Source: an uncultured Ignavibacteriota bacterium (GTDB taxonomy: Bacteria; Bacteroidota; Ignavibacteria; Tepidaquicellales; Tepidaquicellaceae). Taken from it: a DNA stretch of 17,235 nucleotides. Where the stretch lies: NCBI GenBank assembly GCA_937983305.1, contig CALKAJ010000326.1, positions 1 to 17,235 on the forward strand. The letters run 5' to 3'. This document shows positions 7,659 to 15,137 of this stretch, piece by piece (position 1 is the stretch's first letter; each line of letters opens with the position of its first letter). Made by a program: the position numbers and the translations under genes. Under the pieces are notes generated by a model. It was not told the DNA's origin, did no database searches, and was given only the letters and a program-made list of their open reading frames with translations.

Positions 7659-8216
7659 TTGTCATTTGTTGAAATATTTTTGATTGCTCTTGCCCTTGCA
7701 ATGGATGCCTTTGCGGTATCCATTGCATCGGGCACTAACTCTAATTTTAAGGGTAACAGAGCTTATCTGAGACTTGCATTTCATCTTGGCTGGTTTCAGT
7801 TCTTAATGCCTGTTATCGGATGGTTTACGGGAAGTACTTTTTCGTCTTACATTTCTTCGTTTGACCATTGGATTGCTCTGGTCTTGCTTTCTTATGTTGG
7901 TTTAAAAATGATTAAGTCTGCTTTTGCCAAAGAAGAAAACAAAGGTATGAAAGACCCGTCAAAAGGGAAGATGCTTGTTTTGTTGAGTGTGGCAACGAGT
8001 ATTGATGCCCTTGCAATCGGATTTAGTATTGCCTTGCTCGGAATTGATATCTGGTATCCGGCTATAATTATCGGAATTGTAACGGGAACGTTGAGCTTTA
8101 TCGGGATTAAAGCAGGGAATTTTCTTGGGAATAAATTCGGCAAGATAATGGAATTTTTTGGCGGGCTCATCCTTATCGCAATCGGAATTAAAATCTTTTT
8201 AGAACATTTCTTTTAA
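7659..8216 (+). CDS. mntP: MntP-type manganese efflux pump
   Basis: A 185-residue inner membrane protein with six predicted helices, close to the 188 residues of E. coli MntP. It carries the two family motifs with conserved acidic residues: ALAMDAFAVS (Asp16) and SIDALAIGFS (Asp116). It exports Mn(II) and protects against manganese overload. The start must be the TTG at 7659: an in-frame TAA sits directly before it, and any later start would cut the first helix with Asp16. It lies 12 bases after the deoxyhypusine synthase-like gene, probably in one operon. I saw no yybP-ykoY (Mn) riboswitch upstream, so regulation must act on the operon promoter or in another way. Its end faces the sigma-factor operon. 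Confidence 0.93.
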   Translation: MSFVEIFLIALALAMDAFAVSIASGTNSNFKGNRAYLRLAFHLGWFQFLMPVIGWFTGSTFSSYISSFDHWIALVLLSYVGLKMIKSAFAKEENKGMKDPSKGKMLVLLSVATSIDALAIGFSIALLGIDIWYPAIIIGIVTGTLSFIGIKAGNFLGNKFGKIMEFFGGLILIAIGIKIFLEHFF

Positions 8217-8242
8217 TAAAAAAAATGACCCCGAAGGGTCAT
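8217..8242 (-). terminator. UUCG-loop intrinsic terminator of the sigma-factor operon
   Basis: Read on the minus strand it is ATGACCC-TTCG-GGGTCAT followed by a run of T (plus-strand A-run 8218-8225). The 7-bp stem closed by a C(UUCG)G tetraloop is a very stable, classic terminator. It lies about 29 bases after the stop of the Spy-like gene. On the plus strand no T-run follows closely, so mntP is probably not terminated here by the intrinsic route. Confidence 0.9.
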
Positions 8243-8270
8243 AGGTTTGAAACAAAAATATTTTTTCTTA

Positions 8271-9287
8271 TTATTCTTCTGTTGATTTCTCTTTTAACTT
8301 CTCACTTTCTTCTTTCAACTTCTCGTTCTTTTCTTTCAATTTTTTCTCAACCTCTTTCATTTTTTCCTCAATCTTTTTCTGAATCTCTTCCTGCTTCTGA
8401 GGGTCTAATCCCTGAATTATAATTTCAGGTATAACAATCTCGGGAATATCAATCTCTTCTTCTCCATCCGGCGTTACAATCTTCGGTACTTTTATCGAAG
8501 GAATTTTTATTTCGGGTACCACTATAACACCCTTCCTTAGTTCTTCAGGGTCAACATATATGTTCGGTACTTCAATTGATTCAATCTTAAGACGTTTCAT
8601 TTCACTTCCTAATTTATCCATTTCTTTTCCGAACTTATCCATATCTTTTCCAAAATTTTCAATTTTCAATTCATATTTCTTCATACTTTCCTCGTCAAGA
8701 TTATCCGGAATAAAATTAGGTAAATCAGGTATTCTCGGAATAATAATTCTCATTGTATCAAGTACGCGAAGCTGCTCTCTCACCTTTTCCGGAATTACTA
8801 TTAATTCGTTTTCCATATTTTCTTTGTTCTTTTCCTGCATTTCTCTCATCACAATTAAGAACTTCCTTTTCTGAACCGAATCAACGGATGCTCTTACCTT
8901 CATAAAATGCAATGCGTTCAGTTTTTCAAGTTTGGTCTGAAGACTGCCCATATTTTCCCATAAATCTCTTAATTTTGATGTATCGGGACTTTCCGAAAGC
9001 AATTCTTCCGCAACCTTCAATCTGTTTTCCTGAATTTCTTCTTTAATCAAATCCACTGCAAAGCGATGCTCATCCATAATCTCTCTGATTTTCTCTGCCT
9101 GCTCTTGTGAAAGGTCAAGCTCTTTGTTAAGAACTTCATAACCTTCGTTTTTTTCCGCAGTTGTAATTCCGGGCAAAACAATTTTTGTTTTACTTTGTAC
9201 ATAAATTGTAACCAATGCAGTTATATTTATTACAATCAGTAAACCCAGAACCCACATTGTTAATTTTCTTTTTGTGAAATAATCCAT
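8271..9287 (-). CDS. Membrane-anchored Spy/CpxP-like protein with Pro-Ile repeats and coiled coil
   Basis: 338 residues. A basic N-terminus and one helix (about 11-31) anchor it in the inner membrane, with the rest probably periplasmic. Residues about 48-160 resemble the Spy/CpxP/CnrX helical-hairpin family: LDLSQEQAEKIREIM (58-71, an LTxxQ-like motif), charged amphipathic helices, and a second partial motif at 136-150. A middle coiled-coil segment follows (about 200-235, KFGKEMDKLGSEMKRL). Then comes an unusual stretch at about 239-291 with repeated short (V/I)P-x-I units such as VVPEIKIPSIKVPKIV and IDIPEIVIPEII. It ends in a Lys/Glu-rich coiled coil (298-338). It is third in an operon after an ECF sigma factor and a small membrane protein, so it probably senses envelope or metal stress or acts as a chaperone. 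No clear His/Met metal site is visible. Confidence 0.75.
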   Translation of the reverse strand: MDYFTKRKLTMWVLGLLIVINITALVTIYVQSKTKIVLPGITTAEKNEGYEVLNKELDLSQEQAEKIREIMDEHRFAVDLIKEEIQENRLKVAEELLSESPDTSKLRDLWENMGSLQTKLEKLNALHFMKVRASVDSVQKRKFLIVMREMQEKNKENMENELIVIPEKVREQLRVLDTMRIIIPRIPDLPNFIPDNLDEESMKKYELKIENFGKDMDKFGKEMDKLGSEMKRLKIESIEVPNIYVDPEELRKGVIVVPEIKIPSIKVPKIVTPDGEEEIDIPEIVIPEIIIQGLDPQKQEEIQKKIEEKMKEVEKKLKEKNEKLKEESEKLKEKSTEE

Positions 9288-9310
9288 TTTTTTACTTCTT
9301 TAAATTCTTT

Positions 9311-9607
9311 TTAAAATAATGTTTCCGTATCCGGATAATAAGTTTTCATTATTGAGTTCATTCTATTGTCATTTTCAGCTTTGTTATTTGTTCCGTTCGT
9401 TCCAATGAATACACCTCCAAGTACCGCAAGGCATATTAAAAGCGATAGAAATACCGGCTTCAGCATTTTGATTATGAATGGTGCTTCTCCGGCATCGAGA
9501 TTATCGAGCTTTTCACTGAGCCGCGTATAAAAATAAGGGTCCGGCTCTATTGTAAATGAAGCGTAATTTTCAAGTGCTTCGTCTATTAATTTTCTTTTGT
9601 CTTCCAA
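9311..9607 (-). CDS. Probable anti-sigma factor, small single-pass membrane protein
   Basis: 98 residues with one hydrophobic helix at about 49-69 (KMLKPVFLSLLICLAVLGGV). The 48-residue N-terminal part would be cytoplasmic and includes DEALENYASFTIEPDPYFYT, similar in style to short anti-sigma domains in Bacteroidota operons. The tail would be periplasmic. No zinc-binding His-Cys-Cys motif is present. The role is inferred from position: it starts (TTG at 9607) 7 bases after the sigma factor stop, and the Spy-like gene starts 23 bases after its own stop. The sigma, anti-sigma, periplasmic-sensor order recalls CnrY-CnrX-CnrH type modules. Confidence 0.72.
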   Translation of the reverse strand: MEDKRKLIDEALENYASFTIEPDPYFYTRLSEKLDNLDAGEAPFIIKMLKPVFLSLLICLAVLGGVFIGTNGTNNKAENDNRMNSIMKTYYPDTETLF

Positions 9608-9614
9608 AACAGTT

Positions 9615-10184
9615 TTATTTAATGTTGTAATAACTGTAAAGTTTTTTTCTTAAATTTGATTTTGCTCTGTGTATCAATACATCAACCGATTGAATTGAGA
9701 TTTCCATCGCTTCCGATATTTCTTTGTTTGTCAATCCGTCAACCTTATTCATTGTGAAAGCGATTTTCTGATTCATACTTAAAGTGTTTAATGCTTTTGA
9801 AATTTGTTTTCTAAGTTCATCCTTTTCCGAAATCTGCTGTGGATTGTCATATTCCGAAGCAGAATGTTTTTCTTCATCAAGCGATTCATTTGAATACACA
9901 GGCAGCCATTTGCTTAATTTCTTTTTCCTTATCAGGTTTAAAGACTTGTTAACTGCAATTCTGTAAAGCCAGGTTTTTACGTTTGATTCGGCTCTGAACT
10001 TATAAGCAGAGCGGAATATTTCAATAAATACATCCTGAGCAATTTCTTCGGCATCCTGCTTGTTCCTTAAAAATCCGTAACATAAATTTAAAACAGTTTT
10101 TTGATGTGCCGTCACGAATTCTCTGAACGATTCGCGGTTACCTTTAGCGATTTTCGATATTAAACCAAAGTCTGTATCAGTCAA
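9615..10184 (-). CDS. ECF-type sigma-70 family RNA polymerase sigma factor
   Basis: 189 residues. Region 2 spans about 20-90: LNLCYGFLRNKQDAEEIAQD, then VFIEIFRSAYKF and the promoter-melting stretch TWLYRIAVNKSLNLIRKKK. A linker rich in Ser/Glu follows (about 95-125). Region 4 spans about 128-182 with the helix-turn-helix LTNKEISEAMEISIQSVDVL and IHRAKSNLRKKL. There is no region 1 or 3, so this is an extracytoplasmic-function sigma factor. It heads the operon with the membrane protein and Spy-like gene, and by family rule should control its own operon and envelope genes. The start is a TTG at 10184; no in-frame ATG lies between it and the ispH terminator. Only about 45 bases separate it from ispH, so its promoter overlaps or follows that terminator. 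Confidence 0.93.
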   Translation of the reverse strand: MTDTDFGLISKIAKGNRESFREFVTAHQKTVLNLCYGFLRNKQDAEEIAQDVFIEIFRSAYKFRAESNVKTWLYRIAVNKSLNLIRKKKLSKWLPVYSNESLDEEKHSASEYDNPQQISEKDELRKQISKALNTLSMNQKIAFTMNKVDGLTNKEISEAMEISIQSVDVLIHRAKSNLRKKLYSYYNIK

Positions 10185-10210
10185 TTTTATTTCGTTTTCA
10201 TATATTAGAC

Positions 10211-10237
10211 AAAAAAAGCGTGTAAAAACTTACACGC
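10211..10237 (-). terminator. Terminator built into the ispH stop codon
   Basis: On the minus strand GCGTGTAA (10237-10230), loop GTTT, TTACACGC (10225-10218), then seven T (10217-10211). The 8-bp perfect stem includes the ispH stop TAA (10232-10230) and the codon before it. It closes the hflX-acyl-CoA dehydrogenase-ispH unit just before the sigma-factor operon. On the plus strand the stem is followed by C and five T. Confidence 0.9.
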
Positions 10238-11420
10238 CTTTTTCATATAATAATAAAATTCTATTCAGCACCGCTTCAACAACCGAATCCGGACAGGAAG
10301 CGCCGCTTGTAAGTATAATCCTTACGGGTTTTTTTTGAGGGAGGAAATCATGGGTGGATATTTCGAGGTGGTTATTATAGTCATAATGTCTTATTTCTTT
10401 TCCGGATATCAGATTCTTTTCCGATGATATAAAAAATGTTTTGAATCTGGTTTCGCAAAGCTCGACTATGTGAGAAGTATTAGAGCTGTTATATCCTCCC
10501 ACTACAAGAGCTATATCAGCTTCTTCCTCGAGCAATGCAAGTGTGGCTTTCTGATTGTCGTGTGTTGCATAGCAAAGTGTATCGCGTGTATCCGCAATAT
10601 GTTCTTTAATATTGCTCTCGCCGTATTTTTTTATCATAACCGACTTAAGATAATCTGCAATATTCTGCGTTTCTGAAGCAAGCATTGTAGTCTGATTTAC
10701 TACTCCAATTTTGTACAAATCTCTCTCAGGGTCAAATCCTGCAGAGTGTTTGTTTTCAAAAAGCTCGCAGAATTTTTCTTTTGAAATGTTTCCGAGTATT
10801 GTTTCGCCAATCAATTTTGCTTCTTCTAAATTTCTTACTATTACGGTCGGGGCATCCTGTATGCTGTGCGAAAAAGTTGCGCGTGTTTCTTCGTGGCGGT
10901 ATTTCCCGTGTATAATTATTGAAAAACCGGTTTTTCCTAAAGTACCTGCACGGTTCCAGACTTTTTCCACAAAGGGACAGGTAGTGTCATATTTTAATGC
11001 TGTTAATTTCTTTTCTTCAAGTATTTTATGAGTTTCTATAGTTGTTCCAAATGCAGGTATAATAACTACATCTTCCGGAGTGAGCTCGTCAAGTTTAATC
11101 AACTGATTTCCTGCAGTATCATTAATAAATCTTACTCCGCGGCTGATAAGGTCGTTGTTAACTTCCGGGTTGTGTATCATTTCACTTAACAGGAAAATTC
11201 TTTTTCCGGGATTTTCTTCTATTGCTTTGTATGAGATTTCAATAGCGTTTTCAACGCCATAGCAAAAACCAAAATGCCTCGGAATCAGAAATTGAATGTC
11301 TCCGTATTCAAGTATTGAAGGAGAATAATCTTTTTTCCTTGGGTCTTCCTCAATTCTCTTTTTCTTGAGTCCGGATATAATATTGCTTTTGTAATATTTA
11401 GGTATTTGAAATGTTCTCAT
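10230..11420 (-). CDS. ispH: 4-hydroxy-3-methylbut-2-enyl diphosphate reductase
   Basis: Last enzyme of the MEP isoprenoid pathway: a [4Fe-4S] protein that reduces HMBPP to IPP and DMAPP in the cytoplasm. The cluster cysteines are Cys53 (GFCYGVENA), Cys148 (TTCPFVEKVW) and Cys283 (DTLCYATHDNQKA). GKYRHEETRAT (172-182) carries the conserved His176 and the Glu178 that matches the catalytic Glu126 of E. coli. At 396 residues it is longer than the roughly 315 of E. coli, with an extra N-terminal arm of about 40 residues. Together with the GKY-HEET motif this matches the plant/cyanobacterial type of IspH. It is the last gene of the hflX unit, 6 bases after the acyl-CoA dehydrogenase, and its stop codon is part of the terminator. 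The ATG at 11420 is a good start. Confidence 0.95.
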   Translation of the reverse strand: MRTFQIPKYYKSNIISGLKKKRIEEDPRKKDYSPSILEYGDIQFLIPRHFGFCYGVENAIEISYKAIEENPGKRIFLLSEMIHNPEVNNDLISRGVRFINDTAGNQLIKLDELTPEDVVIIPAFGTTIETHKILEEKKLTALKYDTTCPFVEKVWNRAGTLGKTGFSIIIHGKYRHEETRATFSHSIQDAPTVIVRNLEEAKLIGETILGNISKEKFCELFENKHSAGFDPERDLYKIGVVNQTTMLASETQNIADYLKSVMIKKYGESNIKEHIADTRDTLCYATHDNQKATLALLEEEADIALVVGGYNSSNTSHIVELCETRFKTFFISSEKNLISGKEIRHYDYNNHLEISTHDFLPQKKPVRIILTSGASCPDSVVEAVLNRILLLYEKGV

Positions 11421-11426
11421 TGTTTT

Positions 11427-12602
11427 TTATTCAAATGCCGGTAATCCGGTTACGTCTTCACCAAGTATCAGCGTATGCATTTCGTGAGTTCCTTCATAAG
11501 TTTTTACAGATTCAATATTATTAAGATGTCTCATTATCGGGTATTCGTCAAGGATGCCGTTTGCTCCAAGCATTTCTCTTGCCATTGAAGCAATGTTTTT
11601 TGCGATTTCGCAGGAATTTCTTTTTGCCATTGAAACGTGTTGAGGTCTCATTGTTCCGCCGTCTTTAAGCTGTCCGAGTCTGTAACAAAGAAGCTGTGCT
11701 TTGGTTATCTCAGTAACCATATATGCGAGTTTTTCCTGCGTAATCTGAAATTGAGCGACAGGTTTTCCAAACTGAATTCTCGATTTAGTGTATTCCAGAG
11801 CTGTGCTGTAACATTCCATTGCGAGTCCGACAGTTCCCCAGGCAATTCCATAACGTGCCTGAGTCAGACACATCAAGGGTGATTTCAAACCGCCTGAATT
11901 TGGAAGTATATTTTCTTTTGGAATTAAGCAATCTTCAAATACAAGCTCTGAAGTTACGGATGCTCTTAAGGAAAGTTTGCCTTTTGTTTCGGGAGCGGAA
12001 AAACCTTTCGTTCCTTTTTCAACAAGAAATCCTCTTACCCTGCCGTTGAGTTTTGCCCATACAACTGCAACGTCTGCAATCGTACCATTGGTAATCCACA
12101 TCTTTGCTCCGTTTAATAAATATCCGCCGTCAACTTCTTCCGCTTTGGTAATCATTCCTCCGGGATTGCTTCCGAAATCCGGCTCGGTTAATCCAAAGCA
12201 TCCGATTTTTTCCGCTGATGCAAGTTTTGGAAGCCAGTATTGCTTTTGCTCTTCACTGCCAAATGTAAAAATAGGGTACATAACAAGGGATGTTTGAACA
12301 GATGCAAAACTTCTGATGCCGCTGTCTCCTCTTTCAAGTTCCTGCATAATCAATCCGTAAACAATATTATTCGCTCCCATTCCGCCGTATTGTTCAGGTA
12401 TATTTGGTCCGAACAATCCCATCTCTGCCATTAAAGGAATAAGCTGCATTGGGAATTTCATATCCTGATTGTATTTCTCTATTATTGGAAGTACTTCATT
12501 GTTTACAAAATCTCTTACCGTATCACGTATTGCTTTTTCTTCTTCGGTGAATAATTCGTCAAGAAGATAATAATCTACGCCTTTATAATTTTCTTTGCTC
12601 AT
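11427..12602 (-). CDS. Acyl-CoA dehydrogenase, glutaryl-CoA dehydrogenase type
   Basis: A 391-residue FAD flavoprotein with all three acyl-CoA dehydrogenase parts: helical N-domain, beta-domain (CFGLTEPDFGSNPGG, then MWITNGTIADVAVVWA) and C-terminal helical domain (YGIAWGTVGLAMECY). The catalytic base is Glu370 in KTYEGTHEMHTLILGEDVTG, and this wording (YEGTH-x-H-LILG) matches glutaryl-CoA dehydrogenases. RSFASVQTSLVMYPI also matches that group, including the Arg that binds the glutaryl carboxylate. The expected reaction is glutaryl-CoA to crotonyl-CoA, as in lysine/tryptophan or aromatic breakdown. Its neighbours hflX and ispH are not in that pathway. The ETF partner is not in this window. 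Family is certain; substrate is likely but not proven. Confidence 0.9.
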   Translation of the reverse strand: MSKENYKGVDYYLLDELFTEEEKAIRDTVRDFVNNEVLPIIEKYNQDMKFPMQLIPLMAEMGLFGPNIPEQYGGMGANNIVYGLIMQELERGDSGIRSFASVQTSLVMYPIFTFGSEEQKQYWLPKLASAEKIGCFGLTEPDFGSNPGGMITKAEEVDGGYLLNGAKMWITNGTIADVAVVWAKLNGRVRGFLVEKGTKGFSAPETKGKLSLRASVTSELVFEDCLIPKENILPNSGGLKSPLMCLTQARYGIAWGTVGLAMECYSTALEYTKSRIQFGKPVAQFQITQEKLAYMVTEITKAQLLCYRLGQLKDGGTMRPQHVSMAKRNSCEIAKNIASMAREMLGANGILDEYPIMRHLNNIESVKTYEGTHEMHTLILGEDVTGLPAFE

Positions 12603-12611
12603 ATAATTATT

Positions 12612-13799
12612 TTAGTTATTATTTAAAACAAAATCGGGGTTTTCCCGGTTCGATGTTGTATTGATTTTTTTACGATTCTCTGCAATTTCAGTTGCAATTC
12701 CGGTTATCATTTCAAGCAGTGATTTTATGTTAATTGCTTTCGCCGCAGAAATTATTACGGAATTCGAATAATTTTTTCTGACACTGTCAATTACTTCCGT
12801 ATCTTTCAGCAAATCTGCCTTATTGAATACGTTTACAATGTTTTTACTTTGAGCGCCAAGCTCTTTAAGAGTTTCTTCAACAACTTCGAGCTGCTCTTCA
12901 AAATTTGGATTAGAAATATCTGTAACATTCAGGAGTATATCCGATTCAATAACTTCGGACAATGTGGATTTAAAGGATTCAATAAGATTATGCGGAAGAT
13001 TTTTTATAAAACCGACTGTATCCGAAATTAATACTTTCATATATGTTACTTCTTCACCCGATTTAACCGGAAGAGTTAAAATCTTTGTGGAAGTATCAAG
13101 AGTTGCAAAGAGTTTATTCTCTACATATACGTCTGCATTTGTCAGCAAATTCAGCAATGTAGATTTTCCGGCATTTGTGTAACCTGCAAGTGCGAGGCGG
13201 ATATAATTTTCCCTGTTCCTTGCCTGAGTTTTCCGCTGTGTGTCAATCTTTTCGAGTTTGCTTTTCAAAATAGAAATCCGCTTCTTAATCATACGCCTGT
13301 CGGTTTCAATCTGTGTTTCACCCGGACCTTTCGAGCCGATACCTCCGTATTGCTTTGAAAGGTGAGTCCATTGCCTTGTTAAACGCGGGAGCATATATTC
13401 AAGCTGTGCGAGTTCAACCTGAAGCTTTGCCTGAGAAGTTCTTGCATTGGAGGCAAATATATCAAGAATCAGATTTGATTTGTCAATTATTCTGCATTTG
13501 ATTTTCTGCTCAAGATTTCTCAAACGTGTATATTCAAGTTCGTTTTCAAATATTACAAGATTGATTTCATTGTCGCTTACATATTCCGCAATTTCATCAA
13601 CTTTGCCTTTGCCAATCATATATCTGATGTCGTAATTATCGTTTTCCTGATAGAATGCTTTTACGACATTTGCTCCGGCTGTCTCTGCAAGAAACTTAAG
13701 CTCTTTTAAAGAATCTTCGTTGTGTCTTGATTTCGCATCTCTTCGGTTTGAATAGCATACCAGTACCGTCTTTTCTTTCTTTTTAGCTGTATCAATCAA
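12612..13799 (-). CDS. hflX: Ribosome-associated GTPase HflX
   Basis: 395 residues. The N-terminal HflX domain (about 1-195) includes YMIGKGKVDEIA (60-71) and GSKGPGETQIETDRR (155-169), the hallmark of the family. The G domain follows: G1 GYTNAGKST (206-214), G2 FATLDTST (231-238), G3 DTVGF (260-264), G4 NKAD (326-329) and a G5-like SA (351-352). HflX binds the 50S subunit and splits stalled or idle ribosomes, especially under heat or antibiotic stress. It heads a tight group with the acyl-CoA dehydrogenase (9-base gap) and ispH. The start is a TTG at 13799; the frame is open further upstream but I see no ATG there. The C-terminus is slightly shorter than in E. coli HflX. Confidence 0.95.
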   Translation of the reverse strand: MIDTAKKKEKTVLVCYSNRRDAKSRHNEDSLKELKFLAETAGANVVKAFYQENDNYDIRYMIGKGKVDEIAEYVSDNEINLVIFENELEYTRLRNLEQKIKCRIIDKSNLILDIFASNARTSQAKLQVELAQLEYMLPRLTRQWTHLSKQYGGIGSKGPGETQIETDRRMIKKRISILKSKLEKIDTQRKTQARNRENYIRLALAGYTNAGKSTLLNLLTNADVYVENKLFATLDTSTKILTLPVKSGEEVTYMKVLISDTVGFIKNLPHNLIESFKSTLSEVIESDILLNVTDISNPNFEEQLEVVEETLKELGAQSKNIVNVFNKADLLKDTEVIDSVRKNYSNSVIISAAKAINIKSLLEMITGIATEIAENRKKINTTSNRENPDFVLNNN

Positions 13800-13867
13800 T
13801 AATTTTATTTCCTTTTTCCGTAAATTCGTAAAACTAATTTTAATTCTAAAGTCTGAAATTAAAACAT

Positions 13868-15073
13868 CTAATTTCTTTTCACCGCCTTATAATCTTTAGA
13901 CGGGTCAACCGTTTCGGTCAGCGTGGAATTCCAGCTGTTGTAAAAAACTTTTTCAAGCAGTTTGTTTATTTCCGGATTATAAATAATCAGCGACATATTT
14001 CTTGTGTTTTCAAAATAGCCGTATTCCCAGTTTGAAGTACTTATTCTGCTAATATCGTTATCTGCAATAAGATATTTGCTGTGGTCAACTCTTGAATACG
14101 GAATATATCCCATACTGTATTCGGGAATACTGCTGAATTTTATTTCAATATTTTCAACACGTGAAAGAGATTTAATATCTTCAATTGACTCTTTTTTAAT
14201 AGTCCAGTTTGCAAAAATAATTTTTACGTCAACTCCTCTGTCTGCGGCATTTCTCAGAGCCCTGTCAATTTTATAAAAATCATTTTTCAGTGAATACGTC
14301 ATAACCTGAATACGGAGTTTCGATTTTGCATTGTCAATTATTTCGAGCAGTTCTTCAAGCTCGTCTGAATATCCTTCGGGAGCAAGAGATTCGGGGCTTA
14401 CGGTCGGGAAGATTTTAACTTTTCCGAACTCAGCCGAATTAATAGCAAGCTGGTTGTTTTTATTAATGCCTGTCGAATATTTTTCTTTTAGATTTGAAAT
14501 TGTTGAGTTGTCGCTTTTTGCACAAAGCTTCCAATCCATATTAAAAATATTTGAAAAGAGCACGGCGAGGTTTTTATCTTTTATCCTGATTCCCATTTCG
14601 TGAATATGTTTCAACGCCCTCCAGTCGAAATTCTGGCTTCCGAGGAAAATCTCTTTTTTATCAACAATAAAATGTTTCGAATGCATAACTCCGCCTGTAA
14701 TACTTTTAATGTCAAACTTTCTTATGCTTATGTTCTTTTTTCCCCTGATTTCTTCAATTGAATTTTCGTTTTTCTCAACAAAACTTTTATCAACTATAAT
14801 TCTGATTTTTACTCCGCGGCTGCCTGCCGAAATCAAAGCATTAATAACATCTTCAAGCGGCTCGCCGGGTTGATTTGCAAAATAAAATACTTCAATATCT
14901 ATACTGCTTTTGGCATTATTAATCATATCAAGCCATTCGTCGTATGGGCGTGCAAGGTTCGATTCCGCCAATACGGTTTCCGCAGGAACACTTTCTACAA
15001 TTTTTATTTGCGGGAAAACCTGCAGAAAAGGCAGAATTAGGAAAAAAAGAATAAGAAGAGATTTTTTATACAT
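13868..15073 (-). CDS. Secreted phospholipase D-family protein, PLD3/PLD4-like
   Basis: 401 residues with a signal peptide (MYKKSLLILFFLILPFLQVF, cleavage near FPQ), so it is periplasmic or secreted. Two complete HKD motifs are visible: His131-Lys133-Asp138 (MHSKHFIVD) and His331-Lys333-Asp338 (DHSKYLIAD). Each is followed by the expected Ser/Asn segment: GSQNFDWRAL and STSNWEYGYF. The wording MH-K---VD, GS-N-DWR and TSNW--YF is close to animal PLD3/PLD4, which act as lysosomal 5' exonucleases and transphosphatidylases. The bacterial substrate could be phospholipid or nucleic acid and cannot be settled from sequence. It lies 68 bases upstream of hflX on the same strand, so co-transcription is possible, and diverges from the small gene at 15138. 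Confidence 0.9.
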   Translation of the reverse strand: MYKKSLLILFFLILPFLQVFPQIKIVESVPAETVLAESNLARPYDEWLDMINNAKSSIDIEVFYFANQPGEPLEDVINALISAGSRGVKIRIIVDKSFVEKNENSIEEIRGKKNISIRKFDIKSITGGVMHSKHFIVDKKEIFLGSQNFDWRALKHIHEMGIRIKDKNLAVLFSNIFNMDWKLCAKSDNSTISNLKEKYSTGINKNNQLAINSAEFGKVKIFPTVSPESLAPEGYSDELEELLEIIDNAKSKLRIQVMTYSLKNDFYKIDRALRNAADRGVDVKIIFANWTIKKESIEDIKSLSRVENIEIKFSSIPEYSMGYIPYSRVDHSKYLIADNDISRISTSNWEYGYFENTRNMSLIIYNPEINKLLEKVFYNSWNSTLTETVDPSKDYKAVKRN

Positions 15074-15137
15074 AAGTTTAGTGATATTTTTTTAGACTTA
15101 ATTAATTTATATTTTACAAGATAAAACTAAAAAACAG

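Noticed and set aside
7600..7660. Mn-sensing riboswitch in front of mntP
   Set aside because: Only 12 bases separate mntP from the preceding stop codon, and no yybP-ykoY-like structure is visible.
8225..8422. Plus-strand open frame rich in Ser/Leu/Phe opposite the Spy-like gene
   Set aside because: It mirrors the Lys/Glu-rich codons of the coiled-coil tail on the other strand and starts in the terminator hairpin.
10711..11031. Plus-strand open frame of 106 codons inside ispH
   Set aside because: It lies fully antisense to a conserved enzyme gene with all catalytic motifs intact.
11977..12297. Plus-strand open frame of 106 codons inside the acyl-CoA dehydrogenase
   Set aside because: Antisense shadow of a conserved coding sequence; no independent features.
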